DNA from: Candidatus Desulfofervidaceae bacterium
GTDB taxonomy: Bacteria; Desulfobacterota; Desulfofervidia; Desulfofervidales; Desulfofervidaceae
DNA: 56,162 nt
NCBI GenBank assembly: GCA_027038965.1
Contig: JALWFG010000004.1
Coordinates: 1 to 56,162 of the forward strand
Direction of reading: 5' to 3'
In this document: positions 8,250-15,634 of the stretch, piece after piece
How the letters are laid out: the number at the start of each line of letters is the position of its first letter
Numbering within the stretch: the first letter of the stretch is position 1
Translations under genes and position numbers: made by a program
Notes under the pieces: model-generated
The model's input: only the letters and a program-made list of their open reading frames with translations
The model's database searches: none
Told to the model about the DNA's origin: nothing

Positions 8250-9534
8250 AAAAGGTCTTTTGATCTCTGTTGGTACAGGAGTGGGAGGTACACCAAAGAG
8301 TATTTTGCACGCCATTACTCTGGCTGTTTCGGAGAAAAATCCAAATTTTGTGGCGTTTGTTGTTTCCGAACAATCAAGCAAAAATGCCCAAGAAGTAACC
8401 CAAAGATTGGAACTCAACGATGAGCAATATGAGGTATTTCAAGTAGAGGATCCAAATGATCTTGACAAATGTGTGGCAAAAACAAAAGAAGCTTATCAGT
8501 GGTTATTGAATAAAGGTCTTAGAAAAAATGAAATTGTTGCTGATTTTACTTCTGGGACTAAACCTATGTCTTCTGCAATAGTTTTAGTTGCCTTTCAAGA
8601 AGACATTGCGACCCTGAGTTATGTCCAAGGAATGCGAGAACAAGGCCTTGTAAAAAAGGGGACAGAAAGGGTTATTTCTTTCACGCCCTTAATATCTAAA
8701 ATCTATTCGCGGGAAAAAGATATATATAAAAGTCTTTTGAGATATCAATTTGATATAGCCAAATCCAACATAAGAGAGATTCAGGATTACAAAGATTTAG
8801 TTGCCAACCTTGGATTTGAGATTGACTTTTTGCAATATATTGTAGAAGGATACCATTGCTGGGATTTATTTAAACATCACGAGGCAAAAAAATCTTTTGA
8901 AAAGGCATATTCTCTTTTAGAAAAAATTGAAAGGGAAGAATTTAAAAAGATTTTTCCAGGGAAAGAAGTGGTTAAACAGTTGGGATATCTTGGAAATTTG
9001 ATTAATCAAAACAAAAAGAAACCAGATATCATTGCTGATTTATTGGCAAATGCTAATAGACGGATTCAGGAAGGAAAATATGATGATGCTACTGCAAGAT
9101 TGTATAGAATTTTTGAGCTAATTGGACAAACAGTTTTAGAATTAGAATATGGTCTAGACAGTTCGGATCTAAATATCAAAAAAATTGAGGAGCAACTTAA
9201 GGACAAATTTATCAATTGGAAAGACATTTTACGAAGAGATAATGATGGCAAAATAAAAATAGGTGCTAGAAAAGTTTACGAATTGTTAAAAGATTTAGGG
9301 CATCTATTAGGAAATAGAGTTGAAGAATTTAAAACTTTATTAGCTCAAAGGAATTATTCTATTTTAGCACACGGTTTAAGACCTATTAATAAAGAGAAAA
9401 CAGAGGAGTTTTTTGAGAAGATTTTCAAGTTATCCAAGGAAACTTTTGAAGGATTTGAATTGTTATATCAAAAATCCCAGTTTCCATGGAATAATGAAAA
9501 GAAAATGGCAAGTTTGGAAAATACGTCATCATAA
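8239..9534 (+). CDS. CRISPR ancillary CARF-HEPN protein (Cas02710/Csm6-Csx1-like ribonuclease)
   Basis: A 431-residue protein. The N-terminal half is a CARF-type Rossmann domain: GLLISVGTGVGGTPKSI at the first strand and ADFTSGTKPMSSAIVL (D102 onward) at the ligand-binding turn, the pattern of the TIGR02710/Cas02710 group. The C-terminal half is helical and holds LAQRNYSILAHGL, an R-x6-H HEPN RNase motif (R371, H378). Such proteins are allosteric ribonucleases switched on by cyclic oligoadenylate from Cas10, which fits the intact GGDD in cmr2. It overlaps cmr6 by 11 bases. The gene is clearly more A+T-rich than the cmr genes, suggesting a different origin. The exact cOA size recognised cannot be read from sequence. 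Confidence 0.85.
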   Translation: MPLKKGLLISVGTGVGGTPKSILHAITLAVSEKNPNFVAFVVSEQSSKNAQEVTQRLELNDEQYEVFQVEDPNDLDKCVAKTKEAYQWLLNKGLRKNEIVADFTSGTKPMSSAIVLVAFQEDIATLSYVQGMREQGLVKKGTERVISFTPLISKIYSREKDIYKSLLRYQFDIAKSNIREIQDYKDLVANLGFEIDFLQYIVEGYHCWDLFKHHEAKKSFEKAYSLLEKIEREEFKKIFPGKEVVKQLGYLGNLINQNKKKPDIIADLLANANRRIQEGKYDDATARLYRIFELIGQTVLELEYGLDSSDLNIKKIEEQLKDKFINWKDILRRDNDGKIKIGARKVYELLKDLGHLLGNRVEEFKTLLAQRNYSILAHGLRPINKEKTEEFFEKIFKLSKETFEGFELLYQKSQFPWNNEKKMASLENTSS

Positions 9535-9588
9535 TAAAAAATTATTGTTCACATTTCTATAACGGTAAGCATACTGCTGGGAGATAGG

Positions 9589-9726
9589 TTATGTTATATC
9601 AGAGTTAGATTCTAGGACATCTTTGGCAATTATAATAACTGAGGCATCCTTTTCTGGATGTATTTTAACGAAGTTCTTAATACTTTTGGTTGACGGTGAG
9701 TGGTATTGAGCCCCAAATGCTGAAGA
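9589..9726 (-). pseudogene. Possible 3' remnant of an unidentified gene
   Basis: On the minus strand a 45-codon frame without a start reads through YHSPSTKSIKNFVKIHPEK and ASVIIIAKDVLESNSD before a stop. The residue pattern (amphipathic strands and helices) looks protein-like but the family is not recognised. The 220 bases between the CARF-HEPN gene and fmt otherwise hold nothing recognisable. Confidence 0.2.
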
Positions 9727-9755
9727 CTAATAATTTCCAGCCTTTTCAGGGACGG

Positions 9756-10721
9756 TCAACTCCAAAATCGTTTGCCTTTTATTTGATATCCTTTGATGAA
9801 TTCAGCTACAGGTAATCGCCTCTTACCCTCTAATTGGAGTTCTCTTATTAACAAAATGCCTTCTCTAGTGGCTATCTGAAGGCCGTTTTTATTGGCTTCT
9901 AGAACAGTCCCTGGGGTAAGGTTCTGAGGCGTCAAGGTAATAACATAGGGTTTGAAGAGTTTGACATTTTTCCCATCCAAGTGGGTATAGGCACCCGGTT
10001 TGGGATCAAGGGCCCGAATAAGATTGGCAATTTCTCTGGCAGATTTCCCCCAATCAATTAAACAGTCTTCCTTTTTAATCTTTGGGGCATAGGTTGCTAG
10101 GCTATCATCTTGAGACACGGGGTTGATCATGCCCTTCTTCATTCGATGCAATGTCTCAAGCAACATTTCTGCTCCAAAAACGGCCAGTTTATTGTGCAGT
10201 GTGCCAAAGGTGTCTTCGGGTTCTATAGGCATGGCTCGTTGGAAAAGAATTTCCCCACTGTCCATTTGGGGGGAAAGGCGCATGATGGTTACTCCAGTGA
10301 CCGTTTCTCCCTTAATCAGTGCCCATTGAATCGGGGCCGCTCCCCTATATTTGGGCAAGAGAGAGGGGTGGACATTAATGGCTCCAATAGCGGGAATTTC
10401 AAGAAGCTTCTTAGGTAAAATTTGGCCAAAGGCGACTACAACAATGAGGTCTGGGGACAACTCCTTTACCTTTTCAATAAAGGCTTCTTCTTTGACACTT
10501 TCTGGCTGATATACAGGCAGACCATATTTTAATGCCAATTCCTTAACCGGTGGCGCAGCCAGCCTTTTCCCCCTTCCTTTAGGACGGTCTGGCTGGGTAA
10601 CAACCCCAATAACCTCATCCTCTTTATCCGGACTCTCTACCAAGGCACGCAGCGAAGGAAGGGCAAATTCCGGACTCCCAAAAAAGAGGATGCGATAGGG
10701 TTTCAAGTCTACTTGTGTCAT
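9756..10721 (-). CDS. fmt: Methionyl-tRNA formyltransferase
   Basis: A 321-residue enzyme that transfers formyl from 10-formyl-tetrahydrofolate to initiator Met-tRNA. The Rossmann start ILFFGSPEFALPSL, the catalytic INVHPSLLPKYRGAAPIQW (N116, H118) and MDSGEIL (D154) are all present, as is the C-terminal tRNA-binding OB-like domain (residues about 210-321, PKPGAYTHLDGKNVKLF). Length is typical. It overlaps the def stop by four bases, the usual def-fmt pairing, and is the last gene of the minus-strand group. Confidence 0.96.
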   Translation of the reverse strand: MTQVDLKPYRILFFGSPEFALPSLRALVESPDKEDEVIGVVTQPDRPKGRGKRLAAPPVKELALKYGLPVYQPESVKEEAFIEKVKELSPDLIVVVAFGQILPKKLLEIPAIGAINVHPSLLPKYRGAAPIQWALIKGETVTGVTIMRLSPQMDSGEILFQRAMPIEPEDTFGTLHNKLAVFGAEMLLETLHRMKKGMINPVSQDDSLATYAPKIKKEDCLIDWGKSAREIANLIRALDPKPGAYTHLDGKNVKLFKPYVITLTPQNLTPGTVLEANKNGLQIATREGILLIRELQLEGKRRLPVAEFIKGYQIKGKRFWS

Positions 10722-11239
10722 CTTCCTCCTTTTTTGTTTTGCTTTAAATGCTTAAGGTAGCGTCTCTTCAATAGTTCCCTTTTTACCCGACCCAAGCGAT
10801 CTAGAAAGATTTTACCGTCTAAATGGTCAATCTCATGCTGAAAAATGCGAGCCAAAAGACCTTCGGCCTCTATTTCTACTTCCTTTTCCTTAATAGGATC
10901 GTAACCCTTAACCCTTACCTTGGCAAAACGCCTTACATCCGCTCGAATTCCTGGGACACTTAAGCAACCCTCTTCTCCTACTTGTTCCCCTTCTCCCGAA
11001 ATAATTTCTGGATTCACAAGGGCCATAAACTCCTTGGCCTCTTCTCCAGTAGGATCAAGAACAATCAACCGCAAAGATTTACCTACCTGCGGGGCAGCCA
11101 ATCCTACTCCAGGAGCATTATACATCGTCTGGGCCATGTTGTCTATTAAATCTCTAATTTCTTTGTTAACCCGCTCTATTTCACTTGCCTTTTTCTTGAG
11201 CACGGGCTCAGGATACCACACAATTGGCAAAATGGCCAT
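10718..11239 (-). CDS. def: Peptide deformylase
   Basis: A 173-residue iron/zinc metalloenzyme that removes the N-formyl group from nascent proteins. All three family motifs are intact: GVGLAAPQVG (45-53), EGCLSVPG with metal ligand C92, and FQHEIDHLDG with ligands H135 and H139 and catalytic E136. The ATG at 11239 follows an AGGAGG site. It is nine bases downstream of the DUF59 gene and overlaps fmt, so the translation-initiation pair is co-transcribed with putative Fe-S proteins. Confidence 0.97.
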   Translation of the reverse strand: MAILPIVWYPEPVLKKKASEIERVNKEIRDLIDNMAQTMYNAPGVGLAAPQVGKSLRLIVLDPTGEEAKEFMALVNPEIISGEGEQVGEEGCLSVPGIRADVRRFAKVRVKGYDPIKEKEVEIEAEGLLARIFQHEIDHLDGKIFLDRLGRVKRELLKRRYLKHLKQNKKGGR

Positions 11240-11248
11240 TTGTTCCTC

Positions 11249-11539
11249 CTAAATTTCCTTGAGCATGGCTTCAAGCCTGGCTGCGTCTTTAAAATTCTCT
11301 ACCTTCATTTCTACCCCTTCTACCCCTTCCACATTCTTAATGGCCAGCTTAATATCGGCTGCCACTTTATAGGCCAAAGGACAGACAGGAGAAGTAGGCT
11401 GAAGCACTACCTCTACCCGCCCGCCGTCTTTTATCTGCAGGTCTTTTATGACTCGCATCCGCACTACATCCAAACCTGTAGCGGGGTCAACTACTTGCTT
11501 TAGGGCCCTAAAAATTTTTTCCATTAGTTCTTGATTCAT
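11249..11539 (-). CDS. DUF59 / MIP18-family Fe-S cluster assembly protein
   Basis: A 96-residue single-domain protein. The pattern IFRALKQVVDPATGLDVVRM and VVLQPTSPVCPLAYKV with an invariant-type Cys is that of the DUF59 (SufT/PaaD/MIP18) fold, proteins that help mature or traffic Fe-S clusters. It overlaps the preceding NifX-like gene by four bases and lies directly before def. Because peptide deformylase is iron-dependent in many bacteria, a metal-handling link is conceivable but is only inference from proximity. Confidence 0.85.
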   Translation of the reverse strand: MNQELMEKIFRALKQVVDPATGLDVVRMRVIKDLQIKDGGRVEVVLQPTSPVCPLAYKVAADIKLAIKNVEGVEGVEMKVENFKDAARLEAMLKEI

Positions 11540-12120
11540 TTTTTTTCTAAGTCTTCCAAACGTTTCATAATTTTTTCTAACATTTGTTGCATGGTCTGGA
11601 TTTGACTTCTGAGTTCATTCACCTCTGAGCCGCTCTGAGTGGGTGGCGTTGGAACTGAAGGAGCAGCCACAGGCCCCATACCACCACCATACATGCCACG
11701 GCCCATTCCCATGCCCATGCCCATTCCCATGCCACGACCCATACCACGCCCCCAACCGCCACCGCTATGAGCTGCAGAGGTAGCACTACCCAACTGTTGT
11801 AACTGCCCCCGTTTTAGAGCCTCTACAGCCTGTTTAACGCTTCCTTGGGGGGCATTATAAACAGGAATACCTGCCATTCTTAAGCCCTCAAAGGCCTTAG
11901 GCCCTACATTACCAGTAATAACCGCTTGAATCCCTTTATCTGCCATCCATTGAGCTACCTGGATGCCTACTCCGCTCATTTGGCCGGCAAAGGGATTTTC
12001 CACGGCCTCAATCATTTGCAATGTGTCCGCATCCACAAAAACAAAATAAGGTGCTCTCCCAAACCGAGATTCAACTGGCGCGTCCAAAGAAGGTGCCGAT
12101 GCACTTACCGCAACTCTCAT
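11536..12120 (-). CDS. NifX/NifB-C-like dinitrogenase cofactor-binding domain protein with Gly-Met tract
   Basis: A 194-residue protein. Residues 1-110 form a dinitrogenase iron-molybdenum cofactor (NifX/NafY) domain: MRVAVSASAPSLDAPVESRF at the start, then FVFVDADT, GIQVAQWMADKGIQAVITGN and GPKAFEGLRMAGIPVY. A low-complexity segment with alternating Gly-Met-Gly-Arg follows (about residues 120-150), then a coiled coil to the end (LRSQIQTMQQMLEKIMKRLE). In anaerobes such proteins occur next to MRP-type ATPases and DUF5320 proteins and probably carry metal-sulfur clusters; no nitrogenase genes are here. A terminator upstream (12202-12226) and a promoter (12163-12190) start a transcript that continues into DUF59, def and fmt. 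Confidence 0.82.
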   Translation of the reverse strand: MRVAVSASAPSLDAPVESRFGRAPYFVFVDADTLQMIEAVENPFAGQMSGVGIQVAQWMADKGIQAVITGNVGPKAFEGLRMAGIPVYNAPQGSVKQAVEALKRGQLQQLGSATSAAHSGGGWGRGMGRGMGMGMGMGMGRGMYGGGMGPVAAPSVPTPPTQSGSEVNELRSQIQTMQQMLEKIMKRLEDLEKK

Positions 12121-12162
12121 TTTTGCCTCCCAATCTTATTTATTTAGTTATACACCAATGCT

Positions 12163-12190
12163 AATATACCACTTTACCTGCTTTAAGCAA
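12163..12190 (-). promoter_or_regulatory. Candidate sigma-70 promoter of the NifX-like/DUF59/def/fmt transcript
   Basis: On the minus strand TTGCTT (12190-12185), a 16-nt spacer and TATATT (12168-12163) lie about 45 nt upstream of the NifX-like start and immediately downstream of a strong terminator of the preceding gene. Confidence 0.5.
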
Positions 12191-12201
12191 GCATCAGAAA
12201 A

Positions 12202-12226
12202 AGGGGCAGGTTTTTGACCTGCCCCT
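12202..12226 (-). terminator. Intrinsic terminator after the DUF5320 genes
   Basis: A 10-bp perfect stem (AGGGGCAGGT with its complement) around a 5-nt loop is followed on the minus strand by TTTTTCT. It ends the transcript coming from the DUF89/DUF5320 genes. Confidence 0.85.
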
Positions 12227-12233
12227 AGGAGCA

Positions 12234-12560
12234 TTACTTCTGCTGGCTGGATTTTTCTAATTCTCCAATGCGCTGGCTAATAAAATTCAATTGCTGTTCC
12301 AAAAGCCGGGCCTGATTTTGAAGAATATTAAGTTCTACTTCAGGAGTTAGGGCGCCATAATAGCCAATCCTTGCCCAACCAGGAAGTCCTGTAGCCCAAT
12401 ACCACCAACGCCAGCCTCTACCTCTACCCCAGCCAAATCCTAGGCCCCACCTAGGCCAAGGATTGGCATATCCAGGGACACCATAGCCAGCGCAATAACC
12501 CATACCTCTACCAGTCATAGGACCTAACCCAAGTGGTCCAGTGCCATCTCCTGCTGGCAT
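12234..12560 (-). CDS. DUF5320 family protein
   Basis: A 108-residue protein starting MPAGDGTGPLGLGPMTGRGM and then GYCAGYGVPGY, the conserved N-terminus of DUF5320. The middle is rich in Gly, Trp, Arg and Tyr; the C-terminal 40 residues form a predicted coiled coil (LNILQNQARLLEQQLNFISQ). The ATG at 12560 is preferred over the GTG nine bases upstream because the GGAGGTG ribosome-binding site would overlap the GTG. It is the downstream member of a tandem pair and ends at a strong terminator. The function of the family is not known; proximity to NifX-like proteins suggests metal-cluster handling. Confidence 0.8.
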   Translation of the reverse strand: MPAGDGTGPLGLGPMTGRGMGYCAGYGVPGYANPWPRWGLGFGWGRGRGWRWWYWATGLPGWARIGYYGALTPEVELNILQNQARLLEQQLNFISQRIGELEKSSQQK

Positions 12561-12591
12561 TTTTGTCACCTCCTTTCTGTAAACTTCTTAT

Positions 12592-12822
12592 TTACCAAAA
12601 TCTTCTTCCTAGCCGACCTCTACGACCCATACCTCTACCCAATCCTCTTCCAAAACCTCTGCCAAATCTGCCTCTTATACCTCGTCCCCAATAATATGGG
12701 GCCTGGTAAGCAACGACTGCTTCTGGATAAACACCTGTTGGCCTATGACCACCACAATAACCCATTCCCCTACCGGTCATTGGGCCTTGTCCCAAAGGAC
12801 CAGTTCCATCAAATCCTGGCAT
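12592..12822 (-). CDS. DUF5320-like small Gly/Arg-rich protein
   Basis: A 76-residue protein starting MPGFDGTGPLGQGPMTGRGM then GYCGGHRPTG, sharing almost the whole N-terminal motif of its downstream neighbour, with one Cys and one His just after it. The C-terminal half is a very basic Gly-Arg tract (GRGFGRGLGRGMGRRGRLG) instead of a coiled coil. A good AAGGAGGTG site precedes the ATG. The two genes look like a duplication followed by divergence of the C-terminal halves. Confidence 0.75.
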   Translation of the reverse strand: MPGFDGTGPLGQGPMTGRGMGYCGGHRPTGVYPEAVVAYQAPYYWGRGIRGRFGRGFGRGLGRGMGRRGRLGRRFW

Positions 12823-12853
12823 ATTTGTTCACCTCCTTAACTTTGTTGTCATT

Positions 12854-13714
12854 TTAAATATAAACATTCTTGGGCTGGATGACAAGACTCCCCACCTCTT
12901 TTTTTATATCTCTGGCAATGACAGGACATTTCACCCTGAGCAAAAAGAAAATCGGCCTTTGGGTTTCGCTCAAGGTTTCATAATTCCCTTGGCCTTTGGC
13001 AATAATGAGGTCGGCTTGTTCATAAAGGAGACGAAAACTTTCACTACACGATTCCAAAACCGTGCCTGGATAATCACTACCGTTGTCAACCACTTCAACT
13101 ATATCTGTAAGGCCTACTTCTCTGGCGTCTTGCATGGTAGCATCATTAATGATGGGTTTGGCCTTAACGACATAGACAACCTTTCCAGGTCCTATTTGTT
13201 TCAACAGGAACTCATCAAAGGCAATTTCACCTGCATTGTCACCCAAAAACAAAATACGATTAGCTAAAGAAACGGCCTTCTCAAAAAAAGAAAGTTCATC
13301 TTGAGATAAAGGCATTTCCATAACTGTTTCTATTTCCTTTTCTATATTTATTATTTCTCCTGGCCTGGCACCGAAATCAATGATATTTCCTGCCAAGCTC
13401 AGTTTAACTGCGGCTTCAAAGGGATTTGGCATTTTAGAAATCTCTTTTTCCCAGTCTTGGCAAAGTTTCAAGGCCACTTCATTTGAATGCCTTTTCAAAA
13501 TGGCATAGGGATCGGGGTTGCCACTAACCTGTTTGATAATTTGATGGACTGCCCTTCCAATATGAGGTGGGGAAGTATCCCAAGAGATTTGGGCCAGCTT
13601 ATCTAAGACAACCCGTAAGGCTTGCTGTTGAACCTCTACCTCCGAGGTTGCCAATCTTGCCGCCTCTAGGGCTTGCTTCAAAAAACAGGGAATGCAATCC
13701 AAAAACACCTTCAT
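12854..13714 (-). CDS. DUF89 / ARMT1-like family protein (damage-control phosphatase-like)
   Basis: A 286-residue protein starting MKVFLDCIPCFLKQALEAAR with the CxxC typical of the bacterial/archaeal DUF89 subfamily II, then NPDPYAILKRHSNEVAL, ILFLGDNAGEIAFDEFLLK and VVYVVKAKPIINDATMQDA, where the conserved Asp/Asn residues bind a divalent metal. Family members hydrolyse phosphate esters and some act as metabolite-damage phosphatases; the substrate here is unknown. The ATG at 13714 follows AAGGAGGAG, so an upstream in-frame start is rejected. It heads the DUF5320 transcript. Confidence 0.8.
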   Translation of the reverse strand: MKVFLDCIPCFLKQALEAARLATSEVEVQQQALRVVLDKLAQISWDTSPPHIGRAVHQIIKQVSGNPDPYAILKRHSNEVALKLCQDWEKEISKMPNPFEAAVKLSLAGNIIDFGARPGEIINIEKEIETVMEMPLSQDELSFFEKAVSLANRILFLGDNAGEIAFDEFLLKQIGPGKVVYVVKAKPIINDATMQDAREVGLTDIVEVVDNGSDYPGTVLESCSESFRLLYEQADLIIAKGQGNYETLSETQRPIFFLLRVKCPVIARDIKKEVGSLVIQPKNVYI

Positions 13715-13811
13715 CTTTTCTCCTCCTTTCTCTTCTAGCAAGGACTATGCCAATTTGGGAATTGGGCTTAAATACTGAGTGATAAAAACATGCCGTTGAA
13801 TTTATTTTGCG

Positions 13812-13827
13812 TTTTGCAATTGCAAAA
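13812..13827. promoter_or_regulatory. 16-nt perfect palindrome, candidate operator
   Basis: TTTTGCAATTGCAAAA is a perfect dyad lying between the exporter stop (13833) and the DUF89 start, about 100 nt upstream of the latter. It has no U-tract, so an operator for the DUF89/DUF5320 transcript is more likely than a terminator. The regulator is unknown. Confidence 0.4.
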
Positions 13828-13832
13828 TACAA

Positions 13833-14855
13833 TTAATATCCTACCAAATATACTGCTCCCCCGATCAAGATCCCAAAGAGCAGGTTAAAAATCTTGACCC
13901 AGAGACTATCTTTAAGACTTGCCGAAAGCATAGGAAGCATCCCATGACCATCTTGAACAATAGAGGAGGTAAGTAATACAGAAAAGGGAATTAGTCCTTG
14001 AGCATAAAGGAAAACAAATATTAAATGAGGGCCTGACTCAGGTATAATGCCTACCAAAGCGGCTATTATAAGAACCCAGGCCAAATGTGCCTTTATAAAA
14101 TAAGCTAGCTGCCAATGGGCAAGTCCCCATTTTATAAGTATGAGGGCCAAAAATGTCCACAAAAAGATCCGCCAGAGGTGCTTTTTTATAATGTGTTGCC
14201 AAATGTGAATCTCCAAATAATGCTCAGATGCAAAAATAGAGATGCCAAGACTTATGAACAAAAGAAGGGTGAAGGTAACACGAACCCAATTCCACTTTGG
14301 AGGCCCAATACGCCCACTAATAAATAACACCAGAGAAAATCCAATGAGAAAAAGCAGCAAAAAACGGTGAAATGTGAGTTGAGCAAAATTTTCCTTAAGA
14401 CTCTGATATCTCAAAAATGGACCTCTTTCTTCAGGATGGAAGGTTTTTACTTCACAACATGGCACTTGGAGCGGTTGCATTTTTGAAAAAAATATATCAG
14501 CTATGTACCCTGCTAAGATGCCCAAACCAAAGAGAATTATTGTAAGCCAAATGGCCATTTGGGGGAATTTAGCCAACATTACAAAGGCCTCATCTCCCGA
14601 AGTGGCAACCATGCATCCAGTCAGGGCACCAAGACTTAAACGACCATGAATGTAGAGACTGACTGCCATAAAGGCCCCTAAACACCCCGGAGTAGCACCC
14701 AAAAAAGAAGCCAAAAGATACTGTCTGAAACGTCCCCCTTGAAGAAAGTAACTAAACCTTTGACTAGAGAGTACATCTACAAAATCCACAATTACCATGA
14801 TGATAAAAACAAAACAAGTAACCGTGAGGCTTTCTCGTATAACCTCATTTAACAT
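13833..14855 (-). CDS. Putative 10-TM metal exporter (ArsP_2/putative manganese transporter family)
   Basis: A 340-residue integral membrane protein with about ten hydrophobic helices. Conserved stretches include ASFLGATPGCLGAFMAVSLY, GALTGCMVATSGDEAFVML, and LVGIIPESGPHLIFVFLY with SSIVQDGHGMLPMLSAS, the two inverted halves typical of the PF11449-type putative heavy-metal exporters. A cytoplasmic loop carries QVPCCEV, a possible metal-sensing Cys pair, near residue 130. Substrate is unproven. The start ATG at 14855 is preceded by AGGAGGGAT. It lies downstream of a terminator that separates it from the CGGC-domain gene. Confidence 0.75.
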   Translation of the reverse strand: MLNEVIRESLTVTCFVFIIMVIVDFVDVLSSQRFSYFLQGGRFRQYLLASFLGATPGCLGAFMAVSLYIHGRLSLGALTGCMVATSGDEAFVMLAKFPQMAIWLTIILFGLGILAGYIADIFFSKMQPLQVPCCEVKTFHPEERGPFLRYQSLKENFAQLTFHRFLLLFLIGFSLVLFISGRIGPPKWNWVRVTFTLLLFISLGISIFASEHYLEIHIWQHIIKKHLWRIFLWTFLALILIKWGLAHWQLAYFIKAHLAWVLIIAALVGIIPESGPHLIFVFLYAQGLIPFSVLLTSSIVQDGHGMLPMLSASLKDSLWVKIFNLLFGILIGGAVYLVGY

Positions 14856-14879
14856 AAAATCCCTCCTGCTAGAAAAACA

Positions 14880-14902
14880 AAAGGCAGCTCAAGGCTGCCT
14901 TT
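14880..14902 (-). terminator. Intrinsic terminator after the CGGC-domain gene
   Basis: AAAGGCAGC and its complement form a 9-bp stem with a 5-nt loop; on the minus strand it is followed by TGTTTTTCT. Positioned just after the stop of the gene ending at 14932. Confidence 0.8.
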
Positions 14903-14931
14903 GATTATACCAAATCTGTCAAGAGGTATTT

Positions 14932-15291
14932 TTAATAATTATGCGTGCCAATAACTACCTCTTTGCCAAAGAGGTCTTCAAGTTTTTGTTTTAGTTCTTC
15001 TAAGTTGAGAGGACACTTGGAGACCTTGGTTGCCTTTACCATGCAGGTGCCCAAATGAATGACATCAAAATCTCGTCCATAAAGCCCGGCTAATTCTTTG
15101 CAAAGCAATACTCTGGGCACCACCATACCTGGACATCCGCCACAGGTTGTCCAGCCTGCAATTTGAACTTCTTCTCCTTTGTACCGAGCGAACTCACCTT
15201 CACGGTTGTCTAGGGCCTTAAAACACTTCATACAGGCAATACAATGTTTATCCCTAAGGTTGTCGCAAGTTACTACCAAAATCCTTTTCAT
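14932..15291 (-). CDS. CGGC domain-containing protein (putative metal-binding)
   Basis: A 119-residue protein starting MKRILVVTCDNLRDKHCIAC with several cysteines, followed by IAGWTTCGGCPGMVVPRV, which contains the name-giving CGGC motif, and HLGTCMVKATKVSKCPLNL. CGGC-domain proteins are small proteins of anaerobes thought to bind metal; no activity is established. The ATG at 15291 was chosen because TAGGAGGGG lies upstream; an in-frame upstream start would lack one. It is monocistronic, bounded by a terminator at 14880-14902. Confidence 0.8.
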   Translation of the reverse strand: MKRILVVTCDNLRDKHCIACMKCFKALDNREGEFARYKGEEVQIAGWTTCGGCPGMVVPRVLLCKELAGLYGRDFDVIHLGTCMVKATKVSKCPLNLEELKQKLEDLFGKEVVIGTHNY

Positions 15292-15634
15292 CTTACCCCT
15301 CCTAAGCTTTCTTTTGCCTTTTAAAATTATAAGCAAAAAGTTTGCCAAAAGGCAAGTTTTTTTTGATGGAAGGATGCTTTGAAAAATTTAGATCGCTTTT
15401 AGAAACTATTTTCAGTCTTTCCCCTTCTTCCAAATCCACGCCTGAAATTATAAGGAGAGCTGGGGTTGATTTTTACTGCACTTATGCTAGAAACGAATGC
15501 ATTCAAGGAAAGTTGTAGCGTAGAATTAAAGTTACATAAATCGTTAATTTCTCTAGCAACTGTCCTTAGGTGTCCCTAAGGGGCCCGTTTAAAGGTGTTT
15601 TTTACTTAACAAAGTATTGATTAAAAGGCAGAAT
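15292..15634. other. Intergenic region with two small hairpins
   Basis: Divergent intergenic region without a gene. TTGCC-AAAA-GGCAA (15342-15355) has T-runs on both sides and could be a weak terminator or leader hairpin for the CGGC gene. CCTTAGG-TGTC-CCTAAGG (15564-15581) is a 7-bp hairpin about 55 nt before the next plus-strand gene. Confidence 0.4.

Noticed and set aside
11690-11760. Tandem DNA repeat of CCCATGCCCAT type
   Set aside because: It is the coding sequence of the Gly-Met tract of the NifX-like protein, not an independent repeat element.
11536-12120. Evidence for nitrogen fixation (NifX-like and NifA-like proteins)
   Set aside because: NifX-domain and NifA-like proteins are common without nitrogenase, and no nifHDK or nifB is in the window.
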